Source of the DNA: Anarhynchus alexandrinus
Taxonomy: Eukaryota > Chordata > Aves > Charadriiformes > Charadriidae
Direction of reading: 5' to 3'
Length of the DNA: 64,000 bases
Assembly (NCBI GenBank): GCA_008711295.1
Contig: VUYV01000146.1
Span: 1,231,730 to 1,295,729, forward strand
The notes below the pieces were generated by a model. That model had not been told where the DNA came from. It saw only the letters and a list, made by a program, of their open reading frames with translations, and ran no database searches. The position numbers were made by a program, and so were the translations under genes. Positions 47,801-61,075 of this stretch are shown here, one piece after another. Position 1 is the stretch's first letter; every line of letters starts with the position of its first letter.

Positions 47801-48346
47801 CCAATGTGAGTCCTTCCTGCAGGCTGCAGTTCACCACAAACTACTGCAGCGTGGGTCCCTTCCACAGGGTACATCCTTTGGGCTACAGGGGGACAGCCTA
47901 CTTTACCATGATCTTCACCACAGGCTGCAAGGGAATTTCTGCTCTGGTGCATAAAGCACCTCCTTCCCCTCCTTCTTCACTGACCTTAGGGTCTGCAGAG
48001 CTGTTTTAACTCAAGTCAACACTGGAGTTCCAGCCTGTTGGCAGCACAGGAAACAGCAGCCCTGCCAGCCCAGGCGCATTGCCATTGCTGTTATCAAACT
48101 GTTCCCAGGCACAGCAGAGTAAATGATAAGCAGTACACCAAGCAGCGAAAGCAAAGAGCAGCCACTAATGGGCATGCGAGTGCAAGACTAATTTACAGTA
48201 AGGCAAGCAAGCCCACTGGCAAGCACAGAAGACTGCCAATTAATAGCTAAACAGCAATAACAGTTACAAATTTGATCTTACACATTCCAATCAAATGTGT
48301 CATTGTCTGACACCCTTCCAGCTCCATGCTGGGCATCAAAAAGGAC
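47801..48346 (-). mobile_element. ERV interior, 5' non-coding part
   Basis: The first part (about 47805-48000) matches a GC-rich, semi-repetitive region I associate with interiors of this avian ERV type, with CTGCAGCGTGGGTCCCTTCC and TTCACCACAGGCTGCAAGGG phrases. No coding frame seen. A possible primer-binding site sits near its right end. Confidence 0.6.
48324..48338 (-). other. possible primer-binding site of the ERV
   Basis: The minus strand reads TGATGCCCAGCATGG, 11 of 15 matching a lysine-tRNA-type site (TGGCGCCCAACGTGG), all differences being transitions. It is eight bases from the LTR edge, farther than usual, so this is tentative. It would suggest a class II (ERVK-like) element. Confidence 0.35.
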
Positions 48347-48921
48347 TGTTGTGGTTTAACTCAGCTGGCAACGAGGTCCATGCAGCCGCTCACTCACTCC
48401 CCCATGGTGGGATGAGGGAGAGAATCAGAAAAGTAAAAGTGAGGAAAACCTTGTGAGTTGAGATAAAGTAACTAAAGCAAAAGCCAGGCATGCAAGCAAA
48501 GCAAAACAAGGAATTAATTCACTACTTCCAATCAGCAGGCAGGAGTTCAGCCATCTGCAGAAAAGCAGGGCTCCATCACGCATAACGGTTACTTGGGAAG
48601 ACAAAGGCCATAACTCTGAATGTCCCTGCACTTCCTTCTTCTTCCCCCAGCTTTATATACTGAGCATGATGTCACATGGTATGGAATATCTGTTTTGTCA
48701 GTTGGGGTCAGCTGTCCTGGCTGTGTCTCCTCTCAACTTTTTGTGCACTCCCAGCCTACTCGCTGGTGAGAAAATATGAGGAGCAGAAAAGGCCTTGACT
48801 ACTTAACAACAACAAACAACACCAATGTTTTACCAACACTATTTTCATCCTAAATCCAAAGCATAGCACTATAACAGCTGCTAGTGAGAAAGTCAACTCT
48901 ATCCCAGCTGAAACCGTGAAA
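48347..48921 (-). mobile_element. upstream LTR of the ERV
   Basis: A 575-bp LTR whose plus strand starts TGTTGTGGTTTAAC and ends CAGCTGAAACCGTGAAA. On the minus strand it starts with the TTTCACGGTTTCAGCTGG segment, carries a TATA box near 48655, and ends GTTAAACCACAACA. It resembles an LTR family common in neoavian birds. Terminal CA is mutated to AA at one edge. Confidence 0.8.
48651..48659 (-). promoter_or_regulatory. LTR TATA box
   Basis: TATATAAAG on the minus strand, in the expected central part of the LTR, just downstream of a TGACATCATGCTCAG element. The matching part is missing in the other LTR. Confidence 0.5.
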
Positions 48922-49029
48922 GCAACAAAGATATATTAACCACTTGAATATCTCAATATTTCTTTTGAGAGTGAGTAGTCAACTCATCCTCTTTTCTCTG
49001 CACCCTTTATCCTTCTACTGTTAAGAAAA

Positions 49030-49645
49030 GTTCCTCTCTTTGGAATACGGTGAGCAACATTGCATGCAATATTTAGTAAGTGGGTATTTCATTGTTGTTA
49101 CACCAAGGTCTATTTCCTGCGTGGCAGTAAGTAATATAGAGCCCATTGGGGGGAATATATAATTGGGATTATGATCCAGTTTTACATTTATCACCATCAG
49201 GTTGTATCTGCCATTCCCTTGCCTGGTTATTCATTCATTATTGTGAGATAGTTCTTGATCCGTTTGTTTGACAAGTCTGAATAATTCGCCTAACTTGAAA
49301 AATTTGTGACCTCGCTATTTCAGATTGTGTATGTATAATTCAAGTATCCAGGTATCAGCAGTGATTCCTGGGGGATATAATGGATGACTTTTTTCATTGT
49401 AAAACCAAGTCTTTCTAACCCTACCCTTTTTTCCTCTTTTCTGCTGTTGTTTAGAGGATACCATTCTGTGGTGATTCAGTTCCTTTTAACTGCCTTTAGT
49501 GAACGGTCTATTCAAAAGCTTTTTTAAATCTAAGTAGCCAAATCACACCTTTCCACATACTGTTGACTTGTTCTAAAATCTCAAGCAGAATGCTTGTGCT
49601 TGTTTGAAAATTATTTTGTGTAACTATCAGCCAGGCCTTGTTTTC
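49030..49645 (-). mobile_element. ancient CR1-type LINE relic, antisense
   Basis: Strongly diverged antisense LINE. The plus strand follows in order old CR1 antisense phrases: AGAGCCCATT and AATTGGGATTATGATCCAG near 49140-49180, ACATTTATCACCATCAGG near 49185, GTATCTGCCATTCCC near 49204, TTGTGACCTCGCTATTTCAG near 49304-49323, GTGATTCCTGGGGG near 49359, and a TTCAAAAGCTTTTTTAAATC phrase near 49512. This corresponds to the reverse-transcriptase region around and upstream of the FADD box. No frame survives. It is much older than the four tail-bearing CR1s here. Confidence 0.7.
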
Positions 49646-52600
49646 ATAAGACACGAATTAAAATTTAAAGGAAAGCTATTTTTATCCTGTTGATTTGTGG
49701 AAAGAAGTCATGTATGATCACTTGTTTTGCCTTCCAAAACTTTTTTTAAAAAGGAATTTCAAACATAATAGGCATTTTTTAAACCAAATTAGAATGGTAA
49801 CTGTGGAAACCTTGAAGAGAATGAAATTCTTAAAGTTACTGGTGCACAAACAAACTGGCAGCGAGCAGCAAGATTGGATATTGTGTAATTGTGGGAAAGA
49901 CTGCAATAAAGCATGAAAGGGAGAATCTTACAACTACTGCAAACGTAGCTCCATCTCCTTTACTAGGCACTAGTACTAGGCACACACTTGAAAGAAACCT
50001 TGAAGATGGGGGAAGCATTACTCAGGCTTTTGTTTAAAAGGAAACCAAGTTTCCTTAGTGCCCGTCCTCAAGGAACTACTTGTTCTGTAGGCCAGGAAAT
50101 GTGTGTGTCTTAAAGATGATATATAAGTCTGCATGAGAGTTTAAAAAAATTCTAACAAGGACCTCCTATTTCTCCATTCTTAACGATCTAACTGCTTCTT
50201 GGGCAGATACTTACAGGAGCTGATATCATTGTAGAGTTCACTAGAAGGAAATAAAACAGTTCCTTATAATGGGTGCTGCAGTCTTCATCTGGCCTTATTG
50301 CTGCTGTAGTCTAATTTATGGGATACCAAGTCTTGACTCAAAACCAACTAGCTAGAGCTTGTTTGGGCATGATGGAAGCCATATTATCAGTTTGGAGGCA
50401 GCAACAAGCAGAAATGTCAAAGATCAGCCACCTTATCTGGTAACATTTGCCTGCTACTTGTTGCTCAGATTTAGAAATCCTGCAGTCTTTCAGGATCCTC
50501 AGGTTCTTCTGTAGACTAAGATGTTTCTTGATATCTTCTTTTTGTTACCTCAAAATTTAGACGACTTCTGTATGTTCTACAATTAATGATATGATGGAAT
50601 CATTTGGATAATTAAAACTCTGCAGCTGACTTTTAGGTAACTAGGTAGAACTTTCAGATTTTTAACTCACAAAAGTCTAAAAAGTTTGCAACATGAGAAA
50701 ATGTGATGTTGCCTTTGTATTCAGGCAATGCTAATATACTTGCACCTGGCAGGGAATCTACAGTTAAGAAGCTCACAGACTGAGTGACGGGAGACTAGTT
50801 GCAAAGAATCTCCATGACTGATCTTTGAAAGTCACCTTGGTGTTGAATATGTTGAATCTGGAGGCAAGCAACAAGATTCCTCTCTTCCCAGCTGTTTGCT
50901 TAAAGGGTTTACAGATTAAGAAATCCTATAGACAAATAAGACTGATTTTCAGTTGGGTGAGTTGGAATGCTGAGCCATCATTTTAGACTTAAAGTTTTGA
51001 TAGAATTTTAAATTTTTGTTAAAAAAATCACTGCACCCTAAAGAGGTGAAGTTTTCTATGTTTTAGAACTATAAGATAAAAGATAGAGAGAAAGATGATG
51101 GCTATTATGAGGTGTAAAGAACGGCTGCTGTATTCAAGTGAGTCTAGATTGTCTAGGACTCCTCAGGGCTGACAAAGAAAGCTGTAATGCATGATGGAGG
51201 AGGTGATTTAAGTGGTAATTTTTCATAATTTCTTGAAAAACTTTCCCTGAGAACTGAGAAGCACCACTGAAATTATCACAGAAAGATTTAAAATAAAAAG
51301 GACTTTGTATAGCCAGTCTAATTTCCATTCATTATGTTCTGAAGTTTTTCAAAGATTAGCTTTCTGCTTAGGCATTTGAGTACATAGGGATATCCTTTCT
51401 GATCAGATTCCTCACATTATTTACAGTGGAAAGAGTTTCTCCTCCCTGCCCCAAATGTAAATTGGACATGGTGGCAAGCATACAAAGAAGTGTCCATGGA
51501 TGTGAACTTAATGTGAATTTTTACTGTTGTGACTTTTAAGAGCTAGAAGCAGTTCCTAGAAGATGGTGGATCTCTACAAATATCCCCTTTTTACAAGTCA
51601 ATAAAACTACCAGAGATAGCCAAGGAAGTCGGCCGCATGTTGTTATGGTCCTGGAATTCCACCACCCACATTTAGCTTCTAGCATCCTACTGCCATCACG
51701 TGTTCAGCTTTCTCAGGATGTAGGCACACAATCATTTTGAAAACAGCTGGAGTGGTTTCAGATGTTCCTGCCTTTCAGCTATTTCTTACTGCACTGTGGC
51801 TGGAGATTTCAGTCCCTCCCATGAAGTGGCAGAAGAGGAGAGACTGAACCTTTATCTGCAGTGTAGACTCAGTCACCTGAGTGCCTTAGCCAGCTCAGAG
51901 GATGTTTCACTGCTTTGTATTGCAAGTGGCCTGATGACTTATGGCTTAAGCAAGCAGATGCTCCCTGCAAAGCTCCTGGCCATTTGGAAATTGTGGGTAT
52001 ATGTGAAATGGAGTAGACCCTAGATTAGATGATGTTCAGAAATAAGTCCTGTGTGAAACATGAGATTCACGTCTACAACAGTCCTTTCTTTCTCCTAACA
52101 CTCGGTCCTTTTCCTTCCCCTCCCTCCATTCTTTTGACAATATGCCAGCATCAGCTCCAGTTAAAGCATCTCCTCAAAGCTGCTACTCAAATGGGTGGCA
52201 GCCCCATGGATCCAAGGAGAACTTTGGTCACACTGCGGGATTTGTTCATGTGGAAGGAGATGCACATTCATGCATGAGTCTCATGAGACTGTCTTCCCAC
52301 TATCTATGTAGGCTTCAAGATTTCAGCTTGACTTTGACAGTACATTTTCTTCTGGAAACAACAGCAAAGGTGTCCCTTGTTCTGCACCTTCAGCCCTTGA
52401 AATCAAAAAGCATCAACCGTCTACACTCCACCCTTGAGGCTGCCCAGTTGAGATGCTGGAAAAAAAGAGTGGCTGCTAAGGCAAGGGCCAAATCACCCAC
52501 CTAAGCCTACTGTAATTCACCTTTTTGATAAGACTGTCTCCATCTCTGTCTCTCAATGGACCAGAAAAGAGTAAATGCTCCCTCCTTTCAGACTAAAGCA

Positions 52601-55600
52601 GCTGCTATATTCTGGATTGTCACTGCTTTTCACCCAGAGGAGGTTCCCTGCTCTTTCAGGAGCATCCTCAGAGACCAAATTCCACATGTCATCCTTTCAC
52701 TACAAGCTCTGCAGAAATGACAAAGACAAGATGAGGAGAGCAGCAAAATGATCAAAATGAATGTGATACAGCACACGGCAGTAGTACACCTTGACCACAT
52801 CCCTAAAATGTCAGCAGAAATTGTATGGGAACCATTAACACACAAACAGTTAATAGAAGAGAGTTCCTTAATGTCTTCAGTAGATCTTGGCCAAACGACA
52901 GTTAGTACATTGCTGAACACGTATTCTAGTTATGTAAAACAAAAGCATCTTTGAATTTTTTTGTGTCTGAAATAGAGCTTCAATCTTATATGTAGAGAAG
53001 AAGCAAATAAACACGAGTAAACATGCAAAATCAAGGAAACATGCAATTAATATTTTCTGAGGTCATAAGCAATTAAGAAAAGCAAACAAATGTCAATAGA
53101 ATAATATTTTCCTTAAAATTCCAAGTTTGGAAACATCTATAATCTTTTAAGTTAAAAAAAAAAAGAAAAAAAAAGCATAAAAGAGAGAAAAGAAGTACAG
53201 ATTTTGAGTGGAAATGCCATACATGTGAAAGTGTCCACTAAGTACATTTTTTATTTTTCTTCTGTTTCCTTTTGGACATAAAATACTTATGAAATAATTA
53301 TAATCCAAAGCCTGTACACTACACATTTCACTTTTGTGTTCTTTCTGTCACTGCCAATAGTTTGTTCTTTGAAGGTCTAACCTCAGGTGCCAGTCATAGC
53401 CTGTTAAGGCTAGGCTACATCCTCTTGATCACCTTCCAACAATAAAATGCTGTAAAATAGTTTCTGTTTTTCAAGATTCAAGTTCCATTTGGAGCTTGAA
53501 GTGAAAGGAAATTTGGAAAGAATGAAGTTCAAATATTTCTGTGTTTACCCAGCTCGGCAAAATCCCTGTTATTTAGTGATTTGCAGTTTAAAGTTTTGGA
53601 TCCTGTTTTATGGTGTTTACAGAAATTAATTTCATTTTATTTTATTTTAAACTTTTTATTTTTCATAGAGGAATGTTTATTCCTAGCTTTATCCTAAAAG
53701 AAAAGTTAAAAGAAAATTGCCTCTCCATATTTTCTAGGTGTTTGAATTAGTTACCTTGGATCAGTATTTAAATTAATTTCCCAACAATGAGTTTGACTCA
53801 CCAACAATTTCATAATAAAGTGAGGTAAACAAGTTGTTTAAAAATATATAATTTAAAAAATGTTGCACAAGAGTTACTCATTCCAAAGCATACTTTTGAT
53901 AGAGAGCTAGACTTCTTTTGCACCCACACATGTAGAAATATGTGTGCAAACACGAATGGACACACATATGCAGACATGCAAAAAATGGACACGTGGAATC
54001 AGAGAAATATATCTTTTAGTTTGCGTGCTATTAAGGTATTTTTCCTCCAAGTTTCCCTAGCTTCCTAAGTTTTCTCTAAATTCCCTACAGTTACGTTTAG
54101 TTTGTACTCTTGCAAGGAGCTAAAATCACAATAAATGAGAATTGCCACATTTTCAGTGTCTTTTCATAGAGTTTTCTCCTGTCTTATATGCATTATCATC
54201 CATAGTAACTTCCTTTTCCAGAATTAAAGCTCTCTCAACTCAGGCTACTAATGTGAGATGAACAATCCAAAACTGGCATTAAAAAGATGAGGGTGACAAT
54301 AAGGGACAATGGGGCCAAAAAAAAAAAAAGAAAGATAGCATAAAAAAGATGCATAGAAGTCAGTATCTCTACGTTTGTCCACCTTTGCTGAGAATTACCT
54401 CCTTTAAATCCATTCATACCATATGTAGTGCACTGAAAGTTAAGCTATATTAATCAAACAGTTCAATTTCTGATGTCCATGGAAGACAGTATTTGAAAAT
54501 GCACAGAGTACATTCCATATCTGGATCATTTCCTACAAAATGTGGATGTTTTCCAAAAAAAATAAGTAGAGAATTGTGTTCAAAAAGAATGAGACCTGAA
54601 AGTTCAATTCAGTATGACTGGAGAATACTCTGAAGGAAACATTAAAAAAAATTACTTTTTTTACCACTATGGTACTAATGACCTTTAGTGAGAGCCGTGC
54701 AGTTTAACACAAAAAATAAGTATGATTTCCTTGTTTATGGTGGTAGGGTGAATCAGTTTTAGCTCTTTTTTAGCCTCTCTGAAAACAGTAAAAGCTCTTG
54801 CTAATTTAGAAATCATGTTGCTCTTCTATTTAAATTCCATAGGTGAGATATGGTTCAAAATAATGAGAGTGAATACATATTTAATGGTTTAAAGATAGAC
54901 TAGTAAACTCAAGAGAAAAGATTGACGTCAGAAATGGTCATTTATCTAACTGGCTATTTTACTGCATGTTAATGTTGTGCAGAAGAATATGACATTTAAA
55001 TCTGTTTTCTTAAATCAAAAGACAGAAAGAAAGAAAGAAAGAAAGAAAGAAATGGTGTACCTTATAATAAGGTATAGTCCTACTTTAAACAAATGTATTT
55101 TTAGTAAAAACAATAGTGGAAACTTTCAGGCAAAGCTTTTTGAATTTTCCAGCTCTTTGAACTATGGTTCACACTGGCATGAACATGTTTTTTCTGGCTC
55201 TCAACAGAACACGTGTTGAGAGCTGATGCATCTTTTCTTACATTTGTACCAGTTAATTGTTTCAGTGAATGCTGCACATATATCTACAACTTAATCAGGG
55301 TGTGCGATTCTCTGTATAACTTGACTACAATATTTCAATCTTCTACATCAACACACATTTTGTCAACAACACTCCATTACAGTTTCTGGCTTCTACCTTT
55401 AAGAGCCAAAAGAAGAATGAAAAAAGATAAATCACCATATTTTTTTCATCATGCAATGAACAACCATAAGCTCCAATTTCTTTCCTTTCAGTCTGATAAT
55501 AGTTTAGAGTATTTTCCCATATTATATTCTCTGCATTGCCTTCCAATTAAATTCTTTTGTTTAAGTACTCTGCCAGTCTGGTTACATATATCTCAATGAC

Positions 55601-58530
55601 CTATTGATTTCTTATGTGCTGGTTCTGGCTACGCAGTCCTCAGACAGATACACAGCAGCTGTTAAGAACAGTTAACTAGGTACAGTATGTTTCTAACAGA
55701 TCATTTCAGGAGAACAGTCATGTAGTACTTCGAGTGAAAAAAAATCAGCTTGACCGTATAAAGTTTTCAGATCAGGTCATAGGAAGAATACATGAAAGAT
55801 CCATAGGCTTTTATATCTCCTCTGCACCTTTTGAAGTCAGTAATTCAGAAAGAAAACAGAGTAATTATATAAGCAGGAATCATCACCTTCCTTTCCGCTT
55901 CTGTTGCACTCACTACTCAGACATATTTGGTTCAATATGCATGTCCGTGTTTCCTCCTTTCCATGGCATGTGAGTCCATTTGTAAGAACTTTTCAGTCTA
56001 GCTGGGCTTTTGCGGGGTTTGCACACCATTCAGACTGGTTTCCTGAGTGGGTCTTTACTGCTTCTTTGTTGCCACAAATAAACTAATACATTCAGCATAT
56101 TGCCCTGAGAAAGAACAAGTTTTGGAATCTCAGTATAGTACCAGTGATGATTTGCACCCATCTGCCCAACACTGCCGATTGGTTTTGCAGAAGTAGATCG
56201 TGATGTTTCTGAAATGGTGTCAGAACATCTCTTTACTCAGACTTCACCAGTTGGCCTTTGAATTCTAAAGAGCCTGGTTTAATCACTATTATAAAAAGAA
56301 GAAACAAACCAAGAAAGGAATAAAAAAAAAACCACCAAGAAAACAATCCCAAAATGTTAGATATGCATCGGAATACATACCAACAGGAAAAAAATAAGTA
56401 AGAACCAATTAAAATTCCTTGAAAGCATTTTCTGAAATTAAATAAGCAGCGAGAAAGAAAAAAAAAAACCCAACAAAAAACAACTCACCAGCAAAACAAA
56501 ACCAAAAAACCCTAGCAACAACTATGACTTCAGTGAGCAAAGTAGGACGTTATCTGGCTCCCCGCCACTGGCAGTACTATGCTTTTCAAACATCACTTGC
56601 AGCGTGCTCTTCAGATTATTGATATTGATATGGAAATTTGTTCCAGAAACCACAGTTCAGATCATGTCCATTTCTGCTGTGTGTTCTAAGAAGAGTCCTC
56701 CTGATTAATGACAACAATTTTAGGGACATTGTGTTAAAACTGGCCTTTTAGCATTTGTGATATGGAAAATCAAGGAGGGAAACATACCCATTTGTGTGTC
56801 AATTTTCTATTGTATGTATATTTTCTTCTCAGCTATTGTATGCTTTTTACCACCTTAGCTTTTCAGGGAGGAATCCATTCTAAAACTGTTTTTGCTTTGT
56901 GGTCATCATAATAAGGCTCTGATCTTGACTGGGTTACATAAGCTTTGCTATAATGTGTCTTCAGTGATAACAACAATAAGGAAGCTGATAGATAAGAAAA
57001 GGAAGGATTAATACTAAACAAAGCAATACAAAGCATGAATAATCTGAGTCATCCTTTCAAAGGTCTGTGTGGTAGAATAAAGTAGATTAATCCTGTGCTA
57101 GCAACATATAATGTTTACAGTACAACAGCACTTGGGAGATACTCACGCCCTATTAATTCCTGGGGACAAAATGAACACTGCTGCTGCCTCATAGCTTAGG
57201 TAATTTCTGCAAAGCCATATGAGATGTTTCATAACTGAATAGTTATTATTTAAACTAAAGAGGTAGGGTAAAGAGCTATGGATAGGTCGCATTGTACTAA
57301 AAAATCTCAACTTTGTGTTTTGTAAAACTTCATGAACATCAGAACCTTTTTTTTCTGTTCATCCTTGAATCCTCTCATTTGGTATTCATGAAGAAACTTT
57401 ATCAAGTCTGAACAGTCCTGAAAAAACATAAGTGCTCATAAATGTGCAGATAATAAAATAATATTCTTGACTGGTTAAATACAGTTCAAATGATATTTCA
57501 CCTTCTAAATAATCACTTGGTCTTCCCCCAACCTTAACAGTCTGGGGAGGTTCATAAAAAGGATTAGGGGAAAAAATAAACAGATTCCATGTAACTGTCT
57601 GTATCGACATTTCATGAACATTTATTTTTCCTTACCTGTTCCTTACCTACTACAAGATAACTTGACTTTTATCTTGAAGACAACTTGGAAAAAGCACAAA
57701 GTTATTCACAGCTGCAGCTCCTTGTTTTATCATCAGTTCTACAACTCTACAGCAGATCTTTGTGTGCTAGAAACTAAGGCAGGAGAGATTTCCTTTTGTT
57801 TCATTGACCGGTGCATCTCCTGATCCCACCACTGACTTCCCTAGGTTGGCACCTTGGGTAGACTACATCTAGGACTGCATCTTGTTATTTAGTCTTAAGC
57901 TTCTTCATAGCTTCCTAGATATCCACTTTGCTTCACTGCTGCCTTCCTTTATATTTCTACATAAATATTTTATTTTAGTTATGTGTCACTTGTTTGAATT
58001 TAAGCAGAACCAACATTTTCATTCTATTACAACAGCCAGTAAAAATAGGACTACAGTGTTTCAATAGGTTTCATTGTGCTTACGCTTATTTCACCATTAG
58101 CTTTCCTTGCATGCCTATCCTGCTAAGTCCCTGTGTACTATCGACAAGATTTAAAAAAAAGACCTGTTAGGCCTTTACAATAAAGGTATTAAAAACATTT
58201 CTTTCAGTCTGATAAGTAGCCACCAAAAAGTCAGGCTCTGTTTTTAAAGAAAAGCAATTGTATGTAGGTGGGGTTTTTTTGTTCTTTTTTTTTTTAATTT
58301 TTATTTTTTTATTTTAAAGGCTAAGCACGGATTGCTTAACATCTCTTCTTCAACAGATTGCGAGTAAATCACTTTATGCAGGCACACTAATTGTTGACAT
58401 TTAGTTGGGGTTTTGCCTTTTTTTCTTTTGCACTCAGGAATTTGCTTGTTTTAAATCAGTCAAGTCTTAATTTTGAAAATATCACTTTACTGTATTCATT
58501 CACCCAAACATCTGATTCAAGTGACAACTG
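49646..58530. other. non-coding sequence, nothing firmly recognised
   Basis: AT-rich with many A and T runs (53155-53175, 56315-56335, 58275-58315). Open frames of 60-128 codons occur on both strands without family resemblance. A minus-strand segment at 57650-57766 follows a good acceptor (CTGCCTTAGTTTCTAG) and is open for 38 codons to a stop, but is too short to call. Patches at 51780-52510 and 52620-52960 are somewhat GC-richer and hold frames in both directions. Confidence 0.45.
55024..55052. repeat. GAAA microsatellite
   Basis: About seven consecutive AGAA/GAAA units. Confidence 0.9.
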
Positions 58531-61075
58531 AGAAGATCATGGTGTCTACCACAGGCTGCCCAGTCAAGGGGAGCCTATTGATGAAGCCTTCTTACTCCAG
58601 CTACAGGATTCATTGTGCTCACAGGCTCTTGTCGTGCTGGAGGACAGGATGTCAGGAATCACCCTGACATCTGCTCGAAAAGTAGCATGGCTAGCTGTAG
58701 GCAATCCAGGAGACACCTGGAGTGCATGGAGGATAACTTCTTAAGCCAGGTAATAGACAGCCCCACCAGAGGAGATGTGATACTGGACCTGATGGTCACC
58801 AACACAAGTGAGCTAATCGGTAATGTCAAGATTGCAGGCAGCCTGGGCTGCAGTGATCATGCACTGGTGGAGTTTGCAGTCCTAATGGATGTGGGTCAGG
58901 TGAGGAGTAAAGTCATGATGCTGAATTTTAGGAAAGCAAAATTCTAGCTCTTCAAGGAGTTAGTCAATAGGACCCCCTGGGAAACTGCCCTCAGGGACAA
59001 GGAGCAGAACAGAGCTGGCAGATCTTTAAGGATGTTTTCCATTGAGCGCAAGATCCCTCAGTCCCCAGGTGTAAGCAATCAGGAAGGAGGGTGCGACCAC
59101 AATGTCTGAGTCAAGACCTGCTGGTCAAACTAAAAGGCAAGAAAGAGATGCATAGGCAGTGGAAGCAGGGACAGGTATCCTGGGAAGAGTATAGAGACGC
59201 TGCCCGGTTGTGTAGGATGGGGTCAGGAAAGCCAAAATGCAGCTGGAGCTGAACTTGGCAAGGAACACAAAGAATAACACGAAGGGCTTCTATAGGTATG
59301 TCAGCCAGAAAAGGAAGGTCAAAGAAAGTGTACCTCCCCCGATGAGCAAGACTGGCAAACTGGTAACAATGGACGAGGAGAAGGCTGAGGTACTCAACAA
59401 CTTTTTTGCCTCAGTCTTCACTGGCAACCTCTCTCCCCACACCTCTCGAGTAGATGGACTGCAAGGCAGGGACTGGAGGAACAAAGTCCCTCCCACTGTA
59501 AGAGAAGATCAGAATCATGACCACCTGAGGAACCTGAACATACATAAGTCTATAAGACTTGACAAGATGCGTCCCAGAATCCTGAGGCAATTGGCTGATG
59601 TAGTTGCCAAGCCACTCTCCATGATATTTGAAAAGTCATGGCAGTCAGGTGAAGTCCCCGGTGACTGGAAAAAGGCAAATATTGCACCCATTTTTATAAA
59701 GGGTAGAAAGGAGGACCCTGGGAACACTGACCTCTGTGCCTGGGAAGATCATGGAACAGATCCTCCTAGAAGATATGCTAAGGCACATGGAGGACAGGGA
59801 GGTGACTCGAGGCAGCCAGCATGGCTCCACCAAGGGCAAGTCTTGCCTGACCAGCCTAGTGGCCTTCTATGATGGAGTGACTACATCAGTGGACAAGAGA
59901 AGAGCTACAGATATCGTCTATCTAAACTTCTGAGTGCCTTTGACTCGGTCCCCTGCAACATCCTTCTCCCTAAACTGGAGAGATATGAATTTGATGGGTA
60001 GACTGTTTGGTAGATGAGGAATCGGTTGGATGGTGGCATCCAGAGGGTAGTGGTCAATGGTTCAATTTCCAGATGGAAATCGGTGACAAGTGGTGTCCCT
60101 CAGGGGTCTGTATTGGGACAAGTACTGTTCAATATCTTCATCAATGACATATGCAGTGGGATCAAGTGCACCCTCAGCAAGTTTGCAGATGACACCAAGC
60201 TGAGTGGTGCAGTTGACACACCTGATGGACGGGATGCCATCCAGAGGGACCTGGATAAACTTGAGAAGTTGGCCTGTGTGAACCTCATGAGGTTCAACAA
60301 GGCCAATTTCTGGGTCCTGCATGTGGTTTGGGGCAACCCCTGTTATCAGTACAGGCAGGGGGATGAAGGGATTGAGAGCAGCCCTGAGGAGAAGGACTTG
60401 GGGCTATTGGTGGATGAAAAGCTGGACATGAGTTGGCAATGTGCACTTGCAGCCCAGAAAGCCAACCATATCCTGCGCTGTACGAAAAGAAGCGTGGCCA
60501 GGAGGTCAAGGGAGCTGATTCTCCCCCTCTACCCAGCTCTGGTAGACCCCACCTGGAGTATTGCATCCAGCTCTGCAACCCTCAGTGCAGGAAAGACATG
60601 GACCTGTCGGAGCAGGTCTAGAGGAGGATCACAAAAATGATCAGAGGGATGGAACACCTCTTCTATGAGGACAGGCTGAGAGAGTTGGGGTTGTTCAGCC
60701 TGGAGAAGCTCTGAGGAGACCTTATTGTGGCCCTTCAATATATAAAGGGGGCTTATAAGAAAGATGGGGGCAAACTTTTTAGCAGGGCCGGTTGTGACAG
60801 GACAAGGGGTAATGGTTTTAAACTAAAAGAGGGAAGATTTAGACTAGATACGAGGAAGAAATTTTTTACAATGAGGGTGGTGAAACCCTGGAACAGGTTG
60901 CCTAGGGAGGTCGTAGATGCCCCATCCCTGGAAACATGCAAGGTCAGGTTGGACAGGGCTCTGAGCAACCTGATCTAGTTGATGTCCCTACTTGTTGCAG
61001 GGGGGTTGGACTAGATGACCTTCCAACCCAAGGTCCCTTCCAATCCAAACTATTTTATGATTCTATGTTTCTATG
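58531..61075 (+). mobile_element. CR1 LINE, long but broken copy
   Basis: Plus-strand CR1 of about 2.5 kb. It begins within the endonuclease domain, retaining the TRGDVILDLMVTN stretch and the catalytic-type SDH motif (GCSDHALVEF) near 58850-58870. The linker and first reverse transcriptase part follow as a frame of about 210 codons (59237-59872). A small deletion near 59728 and a stop near 59931 break the frame. A second frame (60014-60640) has [14 protein letters not shown] and an intact FADDTKL box. A frameshift near 60543 and a stop near 60620 follow, then the C-terminal [14 protein letters not shown] region (60727-60978). It ends with TTGGACTAGATGACCTTCC and a TATTTTATGATTCTATG tail. The 5' limit is approximate. 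Confidence 0.93.

Larger units (their letters stand above)
43777..48921 (-). mobile_element. non-coding endogenous retrovirus with nested CR1
   Basis: A two-LTR element read on the minus strand: upstream LTR 48347-48921, downstream LTR 43777-43918. A polypurine tract (AATAGGGGGTGGAGAA on the minus strand) adjoins the downstream LTR, as reverse transcription requires. Possible target duplications are GCAAT at 43772-43776 and GCAAC at 48922-48926. The interior (43919-44705 and 47801-48346) carries no gag, pol or env frame I can see, so it is non-autonomous or gutted. A plus-strand CR1 lies inside. The shared parts of the two LTRs differ at roughly one position in ten, so it is old. The coordinates include the duplicated block; without it the element would be about 3 kb. 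Confidence 0.75.

Noticed and set aside
52140..52954. Overlapping ORFs on both strands, one with a hydrophobic stretch on the minus strand
   Set aside because: No family resemblance, no consistent splice sites, and mutual shadowing of the frames.
57650..57766. Minus-strand 38-codon frame after a good acceptor, ending in a stop
   Set aside because: Too short to stand out from chance; two adjacent stops and no family resemblance.
59290..60968. Several minus-strand ORFs of 64-94 codons
   Set aside because: Antisense shadows of the CR1 at 58531-61075.
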